Assembly: GCA_019894975.1 (NCBI GenBank)
Contig: JAGXNO010000024.1
Location: forward strand, 1 to 53,144
DNA from: Promethearchaeota archaeon
Lineage (GTDB): Archaea > Asgardarchaeota > Lokiarchaeia > Sigyniarchaeales > SOKP01
Length of the DNA stretch: 53,144 nt
Reading direction: 5' to 3'
Below, one piece after another: positions 9,238-16,363 of the stretch; position 1 is the first letter of the stretch; the number at the start of each line of letters is the position of its first letter. The translations under genes and the position numbers were made by a program. The notes beneath the pieces are model-generated. The model was given only the letters and a program-made list of their open reading frames with translations, was not told the DNA's origin and did no database searches.

Positions 9238-9816
9238 ATGAGAGGATTAAAAGTGAAAGATTTCCAAGGGACATTGTTTTTAATTATAGGTAACTCTGGG
9301 TCTGGCAAGGATTCAATAATTTCTGGAGTAATTGATAAATATCCTTCAAACCTAAAAAAGATTCATGCACCTAAAAGGTATATTACTAGAAAACCTTCAG
9401 AATTTGAAAAAAATCTAACAATCTCATCAGAAAGTTTTAAAGAAATGGAAGAGCAAGGGAAATTTGCATTAAGTTGGCAAATCTACGGTTTGAACTATGG
9501 CATACCAATAGAAATAGAAGATTATCTTGAAAAAGGACATCCTGTAATTATTAATGTTAGCCGAACTATAATAAAACAAGCAAGAAATAGGTACAAGAAT
9601 ATCAAGGTTGTTTTCATAGAAGTTCCTCTTGAAATCACCCTGCAACGCATAAAAAATAGAAAAAGAGAAAGTGAAGAGCTGTTAAAAGAGAGAATAGAGC
9701 GGGCACGAAAAAATCAGAAGTTTCCTGAAGCCGATTTGACCATAGATAATTCAGGAAAATTAGAAGATGCAATTAACAAATTCTTCACATATCTTATTAA
9801 TTTTATAAAAAAATAA
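9238..9816 (+). CDS. phnN: Ribose 1,5-bisphosphate phosphokinase (PhnN-like)
   Basis: This 192-residue P-loop kinase of the guanylate-kinase fold has GNSGSGKDS at residues 18-26. The pattern that follows is PhnN-like: the segment RYITRKPSE, then an SF-x2-M-x2-Q-x-K-FALSWQ-x2-GLNYGIP motif, and a GHPVIINVSR segment. GMP kinases differ at the NMP-binding loop. PhnN makes PRPP from ribose 1,5-bisphosphate with ATP. In archaea that sugar is formed from nucleotides by AMP phosphorylase, so this enzyme could return ribose to PRPP instead of sending it to type III RubisCO. ATG 9238 is used; an out-of-frame ATG lies at 9234. Confidence 0.83.
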   Translation: MRGLKVKDFQGTLFLIIGNSGSGKDSIISGVIDKYPSNLKKIHAPKRYITRKPSEFEKNLTISSESFKEMEEQGKFALSWQIYGLNYGIPIEIEDYLEKGHPVIINVSRTIIKQARNRYKNIKVVFIEVPLEITLQRIKNRKRESEELLKERIERARKNQKFPEADLTIDNSGKLEDAINKFFTYLINFIKK

Positions 9817-9907
9817 ATAAAAAATCTTGAAGTATTGAATAAAACTTTTTTAGCAATAATCATTATATTGGGGAAGAAACAAACAAAATTCTAGATGGCT
9901 TAGAAAA

Positions 9908-10042
9908 GGCTCTCGTAGTATAGAAAAAATTGATAACCGAACAATTTTTGTACAATGGTTAGTATTGGGGACTGTGAATATTTGCAGAATGTTCTGCTTT
10001 AATAGTCATCCCTAGGGGGGGGTTCGATTCCCCCCGAGAGCC
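9908..10042 (+). tRNA. trnH: tRNA-His (GTG) interrupted by two apparent introns
   Basis: The ends GCTCTCG (9909-9915) and CGAGAGC (10035-10041) form the acceptor stem. The preceding G at 9908 can pair with discriminator C73 at 10042, the G-1:C73 signature of tRNA-His. The T arm is GGGGG-TTCGATT-CCCCC (10018-10034). The anticodon is GTG at 9974-9976, with stem GGGGA (9967-9971) and TCCCT (10009-10013). This folds only if two segments are removed: about 9978-10007, the canonical 37/38 intron, with a GCAGA/TCTGC hairpin; and about 9924-9955 in the D loop, with an AAAAATTG/CAATTTTT hairpin. D-stem strands are GTAT (9918-9921) and GTAT (9962-9965) with G-U pairs. CCA is not encoded. D-loop intron borders are approximate. 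Confidence 0.88.
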
Positions 10043-10083
10043 CTCCACCTTTAAAACCAACTGGTATAAGACTATGTAAAACA

Positions 10084-10539
10084 ATGCTAAATATAGACAA
10101 AGATAAACTTCGTGATTTACCTGGTTGGGAAAGAAACGCTCCCGTTCCAATTTGTATGGGAGGAGATTATAGAGCCCTAACTTTTTGTTGTAAACCTGGA
10201 TTTTCTCTAACTTTTGGGTTCAAATGTAGGAGAGATGAGAAGCTCTTAGAATTAGGTATTACCCCCGAAGAATTTATAAGAATTAAGGAAGAGTTCTCAA
10301 AAGAGAATGATTGGGATTCCGAATTTACATGTTTTGGTTCAATATCCTATTGTTGTATGAGATCGGGAGGTTGTCCTCGAAGAGATGTTGCATTAGTAGA
10401 ACGTTATTCAGGGATGACTCTTAAAGAGATAATGAAAACATATTTCGAAAAGAAAAAAAAATTATCAAGGAAAATCTTAGAAAGCGTAAGAGATCCTGAA
10501 AAAAGGGAGAAGATCAAACCTTACTTAGACCTATTATAG
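10084..10539 (+). CDS. Methanogenesis marker protein 9-like cysteine-rich protein
   Basis: A 151-residue protein with eight cysteines (C24, C35, C36, C48, C83, C90, C91, C97) spread over ~75 residues. They include the paired motifs FCCKPG and YCCMRSGGC and the context ICMGGDYRALTFCC. The number, spacing and aromatic-CC motifs agree with the methanogenesis marker 9 domain as I recall it. That domain was first defined in methanogens; its function is unknown and metal binding has been suggested. It begins 41 bases after the tRNA-His gene. Together with Ftr it supports methanogen-type C1 chemistry here. Confidence 0.75.
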   Translation: MLNIDKDKLRDLPGWERNAPVPICMGGDYRALTFCCKPGFSLTFGFKCRRDEKLLELGITPEEFIRIKEEFSKENDWDSEFTCFGSISYCCMRSGGCPRRDVALVERYSGMTLKEIMKTYFEKKKKLSRKILESVRDPEKREKIKPYLDLL

Positions 10540-10549
10540 TGGAAATGAA

Positions 10550-10621
10550 GTTTTTATAAACCTGAGCAAGGTCGTCCTCAAGTATCTCATTTTTATATAC
10601 TTGAATCATCCTTATAAAAAC
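10550..10621 (-). promoter_or_regulatory. SECIS element (eukaryotic-like) in the 3' UTR of the selenoprotein gene
   Basis: It begins 12 bases after the TAA stop of the peroxiredoxin-like gene. On the minus strand, outer arms GTTTTTATAA and TTATAAAAAC are complementary. Inside are AAGG/CCTT and an internal loop with ATGAT on the 5' side and GGACGA on the 3' side. Above it is a perfect 8-bp helix, TCAAGTAT/ATACTTGA, and an 11-base apical loop with five consecutive A (ATAAAAATGAG). The UGA/GA mismatch block next to helix II plus an A-rich apical loop are the hallmarks of the eukaryotic SECIS (tandem G.A pairs, kink-turn-like). Lokiarchaeota are reported to have SECIS elements of this kind. Confidence 0.8.
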
Positions 10622-10633
10622 ATAAATAATTCT

Positions 10634-11143
10634 TTATATTTCTTTGTCTATCGCTTCTATAATTGCCTCAATTAGGGGTCTATCTGTTTTGTTCCCGACA
10701 TATCTCCATACGATTTTACCATTTGAATCAATTAAATAAGATGATGGAATAGCTAGTTCAAATTTTATCATGTCATAATCAATTGGTTTTCCGAATACGT
10801 TGTATTCCTTAGAGATTTTTGCATCAGCATCAGAAATAACTCTAAACTTATAGTCTTCTTTTTCAGCAAGCTTCTTCAGTGGTCCTACCCTATCAGTAGA
10901 TATGGCAATCACGATTATATCTCTTTTTTCAAATTCAGTAATATTTTGATTCAATTTAGAAAGCTGTTTCTTTCAGTAAATTCACCAAGCGCCTCTAGAA
11001 AAATCCAAGAAAATTCCTCGATATTCTTTGAATAATAAGGAAAAATCGATTTTTTTTTCAAAAACATCAGAAGTGTTAATGAAGGGGGCTTTAGTTCCTA
11101 TAAGTAAGCCCTTCTCTGAGTCTAAATGACGCTCTGTTGTCAT
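10634..11143 (-). CDS. Peroxiredoxin-like selenoprotein with UxxU active site (two in-frame TGA = Sec)
   Basis: From ATG at 11143 the frame encodes a thioredoxin-fold peroxiredoxin of 169 residues if two TGA codons are read as selenocysteine. They lie at 10982-10984 (residue 54) and 10973-10975 (residue 57), giving FSRGAW-U-I-Y-U-KKQLSKLNQ. This is exactly where AhpC/TSA-type proteins have W-C-x-x-C. Both TGA replace a redox Cys, the frame is otherwise intact across the gap, and a SECIS-like hairpin follows the TAA stop. Conserved downstream parts are DIIVIAISTDRVGPLKKLAE, FRVISDADAKISKEYNVFG and IPSSYLIDSNGKIVWRYVG. A conventional call would start at the TTG at 10954 and lose the active site. 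Probable role: peroxide or disulfide reduction in the cytoplasm. Confidence 0.88.
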
Positions 11144-11266
11144 AATTTTATTAAAAAATAAAAGAAATTTAAAGGAAATGGTTATTTTATATTAGGAAAA
11201 GATTTCCTTTTTGTCGGCTGAACAATAGGAAATTTTATATACCAGAAATCGCTTTTTTTAGTTAAG
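11144..11266. promoter_or_regulatory. Divergent promoter region of the selenoprotein and a small ORF
   Basis: This 123-base spacer has a TATA-like ATATAAAAT on the minus strand (about 11187-11196), about 45 bases from the selenoprotein ATG. A TTTTATATA on the plus strand lies about 27 bases before the small ORF, which would make that transcript nearly leaderless. A perfect inverted repeat AGGAAA-AGA-TTTCCT (11194-11208) adjoins the minus-strand box and could be an operator. All are visual assignments. Confidence 0.35.
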
Positions 11267-11425
11267 ATGATATTAGAGGAAGTTCTTCCACATCCGTTGC
11301 GTGATGAGATTTATATAAATCAAATTGTGACCCCTTATAATGAAGTTACAGAAAGCGACAAAATTATTATAAACCGAATTCTTTTGAAAGAAGTCGCAAG
11401 GGAACATATTGAATTAGCTCAATAA
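11267..11425 (+). CDS. Small hypothetical protein, 52 residues
   Basis: An ATG-initiated frame of 52 codons. It reads MILEEVLPHPLRDEIYINQ at the start, then has basic and acidic residues (VTESDKIIINRILLKEVARE) and ends with LAQ. It is divergent from the selenoprotein gene and has a TATA-like TTTTATATA about 27 bases upstream. There is no known domain; the sequence suggests a short strand followed by a helix. Balanced composition and promoter placement favour a real gene, but length alone does not prove it. Confidence 0.5.
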   Translation: MILEEVLPHPLRDEIYINQIVTPYNEVTESDKIIINRILLKEVAREHIELAQ

Positions 11426-11469
11426 ATTCTACTCTTTCTATTTAGGAAAAATTAAAAAAAAATAAGAAT

Positions 11470-12489
11470 TTATTTATTAATTTTTACACATATTAAGGGA
11501 ACTACATAGCTTATTATGAATGACACTAGTGCATATCTGAAAAATCTATAAAAAACACTGTCAATTTCCAGGAGATATTCTAAAGGAATAAAGATAACTA
11601 ATGCAATTACTAAACCTAATAATAAATTAATAAGCTTCTTCTTATTAGTTAATTGAGAAGGAACATATCCTACATATTCCTGTTCTAAAATGTATCCCAC
11701 CCCAAATCCTAATATTACACCCCCTACCAGTCCGAAAGCACCTGCGTCTGCATAAGGAGGAGGTGTTGGGGTAGTAGCTAATCCCATACCTGTTTTTGGA
11801 TATAATAGAGTACCCACTAGAAATAAGGTAAGTGAAATGATGATCGTCAATATGATCTTTTTAATAAAATTGTGTTTGCTAAACTGTTTTGTGCAAATTG
11901 GTTCTAAATAGATGAATGCTAACAATACTCCTATACCAATGAGTAGTCCGCCAATAATATCCTGTAAATCATGTACCCCTATTACTACTCTTGAGATGGC
12001 CACAAGAAAAATTATGCCTGAAAGGATTACGGGAATTATGGGAATTTGCTTAAATTTATAATTATCTTTAAATTGATAACCTAAATATCCCCAAAAAGCA
12101 GTTCCATTTTGAGTATGACCTGAGGGAAACCCATAAGAAGTTTCTTTTAATCCATAATCCTCCGAAAGGTCGATGTTACCATCGGGCCTAGTGTCTCCAA
12201 ATGCATTTTTAACCCAAGCATTAATATAGTAGGTGACTAATATACTCAGAAGTAAATTCTTAGCTACTTTTTTATTATAAGTCAGATATAAAATAATGAT
12301 GATTACCAGAAATACTACGGGTTCGCCAAGATAAGTGATTATTTTAAAGATCGATTCAGCTGATTCGCTATAGAATTCCTCGTTTAAGCCAGAAAAGCAC
12401 AATATTATCCCTAAGAGTAAAATGACTAATGATACAATTCCTATTACCATTAATCCTCGCTTAGATAAAATTTCGTTTTTCTCAGACAT
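11470..12489 (-). CDS. PAP2-family (phosphatidic acid phosphatase type 2) membrane phosphatase
   Basis: A 339-residue polytopic protein with the three PAP2 catalytic motifs in order: KNAFGDTRP (K-x6-RP, near 92-100), FPSGH (near 121) and SRVVIGVHDLQD (SR-x5-H-x3-D, near 165). The catalytic histidines are those of PSGH and of the third motif. The family removes phosphate from lipid phosphates such as phosphatidate or polyprenyl diphosphate at the membrane. About nine hydrophobic segments are visible; the last ~130 residues, with three or four helices, extend beyond the core PAP2 domain. It stands alone between divergent neighbours. Confidence 0.88.
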   Translation of the reverse strand: MSEKNEILSKRGLMVIGIVSLVILLLGIILCFSGLNEEFYSESAESIFKIITYLGEPVVFLVIIIILYLTYNKKVAKNLLLSILVTYYINAWVKNAFGDTRPDGNIDLSEDYGLKETSYGFPSGHTQNGTAFWGYLGYQFKDNYKFKQIPIIPVILSGIIFLVAISRVVIGVHDLQDIIGGLLIGIGVLLAFIYLEPICTKQFSKHNFIKKIILTIIISLTLFLVGTLLYPKTGMGLATTPTPPPYADAGAFGLVGGVILGFGVGYILEQEYVGYVPSQLTNKKKLINLLLGLVIALVIFIPLEYLLEIDSVFYRFFRYALVSFIISYVVPLICVKINK

Positions 12490-12625
12490 TTTTTTTTACC
12501 TATTATAAAGTTGATTAAATTCTCTATTTGTTAGATTTACTAATAAATCTTTTTATTTTAGGAAGAATAAGAGTTTGATGTTATTTGAATATCTTTAAAG
12601 GTATAATCCATACTTTTTTTAATTT

Positions 12626-13306
12626 TTAATCAATCTGGATGTTTGTACGCTTTTCATCTGTTTTATTCAATCGAACTTCAAGAATTCCATTAGTATAGCG
12701 TGCTTTAGCAACATCTAAATTCACAGCTGAAGTTAATTTGACATTTTTATAATAATCTCGACCTGCATTCTCTTTAGTGGAAATAATTAAGCTATCACTC
12801 GTAGCTTCAATTTCAATATCGTTACGATCAACTCCCGGCATCTCTGCTATTACAACTATTTGGTCTTTTTCTTCACTCACTTCAACGAGTGGCTCTCTTT
12901 TTGATTTAACTACCGGTTTACCAGAATATGGTTTGGGTTTGATATTACCAAAGGAATCTATTTTTGGTTTTCCGTCTTTATCAATGTTTACATTGAAACC
13001 ATACATTATTGGAGAATTTAATCCGAATTTAGATTTATTCTTTCTAAATTCCCTCATTAGGTCTTCCGGGGAGAGATTTTGGAACTCGGGAGGTAAATTC
13101 TTAGAAATCTTATCAAATATATCTGTAAAAAGTTGTCTGAATTGTTTGGAGCTAAATAATTTATTTGGATCCATGAAAAATTTGCTAGGATCTGAAGGAA
13201 ATTTACTCGGATCACCTATAAATTTAAAGAAATCAAAAGGATTTTCTTCTTCCTCATCTTCTTCCTCATCTTCTTCCTCATCATCATATTCATCTCTTTT
13301 AGGCAT
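12626..13306 (-). CDS. Small heat shock protein, Hsp20/alpha-crystallin family, with acidic N-terminus
   Basis: 226 residues. The alpha-crystallin domain is about 135-215 (PLVEVSEEKDQIVVIAEMPG, then a strand pair ending NGILEVRLNK). A short C-terminal tail has an I-x-I-like NIQID, used for oligomer contacts. The N-terminal part is unusual: residues 4-21 are almost only Asp and Glu, followed by repeats of the type DPSKF/DPNKLF (about 32-51). The acidic tract is written as a tandem of a 12-base unit rich in GA (13244-13290), which may vary in length. Role: ATP-independent holdase chaperone. The upstream gap (13307-13496) carries promoters for two divergent genes. Confidence 0.9.
   Translation of the reverse strand: MPKRDEYDDEEEDEEEDEEEENPFDFFKFIGDPSKFPSDPSKFFMDPNKLFSSKQFRQLFTDIFDKISKNLPPEFQNLSPEDLMREFRKNKSKFGLNSPIMYGFNVNIDKDGKPKIDSFGNIKPKPYSGKPVVKSKREPLVEVSEEKDQIVVIAEMPGVDRNDIEIEATSDSLIISTKENAGRDYYKNVKLTSAVNLDVAKARYTNGILEVRLNKTDEKRTNIQID
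13244..13290 (-). repeat. Tandem 12-base low-complexity repeat within the Hsp20 gene
   Basis: Near-perfect copies of TCTTCTTCCTCA on the plus strand encode the Glu/Asp tract at the start of the small heat shock protein. Such units can expand or contract by slippage in multiples of four residues without breaking the frame. Confidence 0.7.
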
Positions 13307-13496
13307 GAAAAATCATCTCTATAATGGAATTGAATTTCTTACTATCAATTAAATTTAATAAGCTATATTTTTAATTTTATATTATAAAAGCTAAAAACTA
13401 ATTAGCTTATATATTAGAGAAAATTGTCGATACTAATAAATTTAATCCAATTAAAAATTTAGTTATCAAAAATTAATATTAGAAGAGGAGATTAAA

Positions 13497-15320
13497 ATGT
13501 ACTCTGAACTCTCAGATGACGATAAAGCTATGTATTTAGATGTGTTGCGAGAAGCTCCAATATTGCCTTTTTCGAATTTTGTGTCTCGTGGAGATCTACC
13601 AGACAAAATTGATGTAGCTAGACCAAGAGCTTATATAGACCGAGAAGTCTTTAGACTCGTACAACAAACTTCTAGAGATAGAAGTAGCAGATTAATTCCT
13701 GTATTGGGAAGTGCTGGTTCAGGTAAAACCCACGCATACCACTCATTTAAAGATAAAGAAAGGGAGAATAAAAAGAAATTAGAACAAACACAAGATGTCC
13801 AAGAAATAGAAGTAGGTGTATTGCCTGTAGATTGGACAATTGTTTATGTTCCTAGCCCTCCTGCAAGTATACGTGTATTACTTCATGTGTACACTTGTAT
13901 GGTTGAAGAACTTGGTGCAGGATTGTTAGATATAGTTTCTGAGAAATTAGTTAAAAAATGGGGTGGAGAAAAAAAAGGAATATTTCAAAAACCTAAAATT
14001 GATGAGGTAATTCAAGTAGGTATTAGAGAATTTCCTGGTGTTTTTGCAGATTGCGTGAAAGCACTAGTTACCTATCAACTAGATAAATCGAAGAAAGCTT
14101 TGGCAGAAAGGTGGCTCCTTGGTGAAGACTTAGAAGATGAGGATTTAAGTGAGTTAGGAATAAATTCTGTTGTTGAAGAGGATGATGTGTGTCTTGCATT
14201 AATTAAGATAATCACTGAAAATTTAGATAAAGTGCTTATTTTATATTTTGACGAACTTGAGTCACCCTACCGTATGTTAGGCGAAGTTGCTGAGAGAAAA
14301 CTTTTAGAAATATTAAAAAGATTATACAATGAAGTGAAAGGGTTAGTTATTACAATTGCGGTATTAAAAGAAATCTGGCCAAGAATTATTGAAATTGCAG
14401 ACGCCCCATTACGTTCAAGAATGGAACCCGAACAAGAATTAAAACCTTTTAGTTTAAATGATCTTAAAATATTTTTCTCTAGGTCAATGGAGAGCTTTTG
14501 GGAAGATAATAATTTGAATCCTCCACTTTATCCCTTATTTCCCCTGAATGAAAAATTAATTGAACTGATATATGAAAAGACTAAAGGCAATCCAAGAAAT
14601 TCTATTAAACTTTGTAGAAGGTTTATTGATAAAGTAGTTATGGAAGAAATGACTGTAGAGGAGCTTTTAGAAGTAGGGGTCGATATTGTTGTAACAGCTA
14701 GACCCCCATCAGAAATGGAAGAAGAAGTAGTTGATTTTTCAAAACCTAGAGAAGTAATTAAGAAGACTATTGAAGATATATTAGCAGAAGAAGAATACTC
14801 AATTGATGTCAATCCTCAATCTGTTGCTGGAGCTACTTTAAAGTGCATTAATATGGTCGGTGATGATAAGGGGAAAAAATACAAAACACAAATGGAATTT
14901 AAGTTTAAAATGGGTAAAAGAGCACAAACTTTAGCTGCATTAATTGAGGCTGAAGGTAGAAAATGGGGTTTAGAAATTCCTTCTATTAAAACCTTCGATC
15001 GAAGCGCCGGGGTAGCAGGATATTACGCTGCTAAACGTTTGAAGGATGCAATTACGGAAAAAGTAATAGACTATGGGATTTTAGTTGTTCCAACAGGCAC
15101 GGGGGGTGCGAAATATGAATTGATTCTGAAGGATAATCCTAACATCCATAAAGTTGAGTTAGACAATGAAATTGGCAAAGAATTGATACAGAATGCCTTA
15201 AAGTATCCAACACAGAAAGGATGGGATATAGCAAAAATAATTTTTAAAGATATTGGTGAATATAAGCCACCTGTACCTGAAACCGAAGAACCTTCAATAG
15301 ATGAAGATTCCTCACAATAG
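13497..15320 (+). CDS. AAA/STAND-type P-loop ATPase of unknown function
   Basis: 607 residues. Walker A is GSAGSGKT at 71-78 and Walker B is LILYFDELES near 245. A sensor-like strand (LVITIAVLKE), a possible Arg finger (PLRSRMEPEQ) and a helical lid with KTKGNPRNSIKLCRR follow. This order is close to ORC/Cdc6-like and archaeal STAND ATPases. The C-terminal 150 residues (from about 460) are a separate alpha/beta domain with FKMGKRAQTLAALIEAEG, VIDYGILVVPTGTGG and KYELIL; a nuclease-like or regulatory fold is possible but unproven. An AGAAGAGGAG ribosome site precedes ATG 13497. The gene converges on its neighbour with one base between the stops. Confidence 0.72.
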   Translation: MYSELSDDDKAMYLDVLREAPILPFSNFVSRGDLPDKIDVARPRAYIDREVFRLVQQTSRDRSSRLIPVLGSAGSGKTHAYHSFKDKERENKKKLEQTQDVQEIEVGVLPVDWTIVYVPSPPASIRVLLHVYTCMVEELGAGLLDIVSEKLVKKWGGEKKGIFQKPKIDEVIQVGIREFPGVFADCVKALVTYQLDKSKKALAERWLLGEDLEDEDLSELGINSVVEEDDVCLALIKIITENLDKVLILYFDELESPYRMLGEVAERKLLEILKRLYNEVKGLVITIAVLKEIWPRIIEIADAPLRSRMEPEQELKPFSLNDLKIFFSRSMESFWEDNNLNPPLYPLFPLNEKLIELIYEKTKGNPRNSIKLCRRFIDKVVMEEMTVEELLEVGVDIVVTARPPSEMEEEVVDFSKPREVIKKTIEDILAEEEYSIDVNPQSVAGATLKCINMVGDDKGKKYKTQMEFKFKMGKRAQTLAALIEAEGRKWGLEIPSIKTFDRSAGVAGYYAAKRLKDAITEKVIDYGILVVPTGTGGAKYELILKDNPNIHKVELDNEIGKELIQNALKYPTQKGWDIAKIIFKDIGEYKPPVPETEEPSIDEDSSQ

Positions 15321-15321
15321 A

Positions 15322-16245
15322 TTAGATATTATTATAATTTTCTTTTATCTTATTTTTTATTTCATCTAACTCTTTTGCTAGACGAGATGCTCTTCTCACA
15401 TGATTTTTCATTTTTATCAAACTGCTAATTTTTTCTTCTTCTTCAAAATTGTTTGAAATCTCGATTAATCTATCTACCGGTTCATTTAACAATTCAAATA
15501 GATATAATTTATTTGCATCTAATTCAATTATCACTTTTTGTATTTCTCTATGAAGATTCTCACGTTCTTTTAGTAATTCAGGGAATAATCCAACTTTTTC
15601 ACCTTTATTTACTAAGAAAGAGGCTATTTCTTCTTCTTGGATAACTATTGCTAGCTCAGAAGCCTTCAGAAAACTTTTTTTAGCTTTTCTATAATCTTTA
15701 TCATCAAGGAATTGTTCTGCAACTTTAACTTCTTCAGCAAGCTTTTCAGGAATTTCTTCACCAATATCAATCAATTCTCTCGCTTCTTGGAGCAAACCAT
15801 CATCAAGCATTTTTTTAGTTCTTTCATTTAATATATCTTTTATTATTTTGGGTTCTTGTAGCTTTTCAATCAGGCTCATTATCGAGTTTAATCCTTCTTT
15901 TAGAAGTTCAATCATTTTCGTTTTATCACTTGAGAAATTTTGAATAACTTTTTCTTCGATATTTTCAAAGACACTTCGCAGCGAGAGAAGATCCTCTTCT
16001 TCCTGTAGGATAAATGCTAAAAAGAGATTTTCTTTTTCAATAGATTCAGTATTTACGATATTTGAATAATAACGATTATTTTCATCACGGAGAGTTACAT
16101 CTGGATAACCTTTTTTAACATGTTTTTCAGAAAATTCTTTTAGTATATTCGAAGGTATTTTATCACCTTGTTTTAAATAGAATTCTGCTAAAATATTTGG
16201 TCCAAATGATTGATCAATTTCATATAAAACAATAGCTTTTGGCAT
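15322..16245 (-). CDS. Longin/roadblock-like N-terminal domain with helical-repeat C-terminus
   Basis: 307 residues. The first ~110 (AIVLYEIDQSFGPNILAEFY, later ENLFLAFILQEEEDLLSLRS) look like a profilin-like longin or roadblock domain: a strand ending in a FGP turn, then amphipathic strands and helices. The same FGP/YGP opening is seen in the sensor gene at 18118. Residues about 130-307 are helical, with a TPR-like pair (FLDDKDYRKAKKSFLKASEL) and a final coiled coil. Such domains serve small GTPases in eukaryotes, and two GTPase genes lie 3.5-5 kb away. The assignment rests on pattern only. Confidence 0.55.
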   Translation of the reverse strand: MPKAIVLYEIDQSFGPNILAEFYLKQGDKIPSNILKEFSEKHVKKGYPDVTLRDENNRYYSNIVNTESIEKENLFLAFILQEEEDLLSLRSVFENIEEKVIQNFSSDKTKMIELLKEGLNSIMSLIEKLQEPKIIKDILNERTKKMLDDGLLQEARELIDIGEEIPEKLAEEVKVAEQFLDDKDYRKAKKSFLKASELAIVIQEEEIASFLVNKGEKVGLFPELLKERENLHREIQKVIIELDANKLYLFELLNEPVDRLIEISNNFEEEEKISSLIKMKNHVRRASRLAKELDEIKNKIKENYNNI

Positions 16246-16363
16246 TTTAATTTAGGGCTGTTTTTGGAGTTAATAATGTAGAGTTAATAATAGGTTTTAA
16301 ATTTTTATTGAACCTTATAAGATCTTAAAAATAATAGAAGATTTTAATTTCAAATATTTGAAA

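Noticed and set aside
9959..10150. 63-codon minus-strand frame across the tRNA region
   Set aside because: It overlaps the tRNA-His gene and the start of the marker 9 gene; its sequence is only the reverse of those.
10634..10954. Truncated 106-residue peroxiredoxin starting at TTG 10954, or a pseudogene
   Set aside because: The upstream frame continues to ATG 11143 with only two TGA, both at catalytic cysteine positions, and a SECIS-like hairpin follows. A selenoprotein explains the data better than decay.
12777..13352. 191-codon plus-strand frame opposite the Hsp20 gene
   Set aside because: Its serine runs are the reverse of the GA-rich acidic repeat; the Hsp20 frame has a clear conserved domain.
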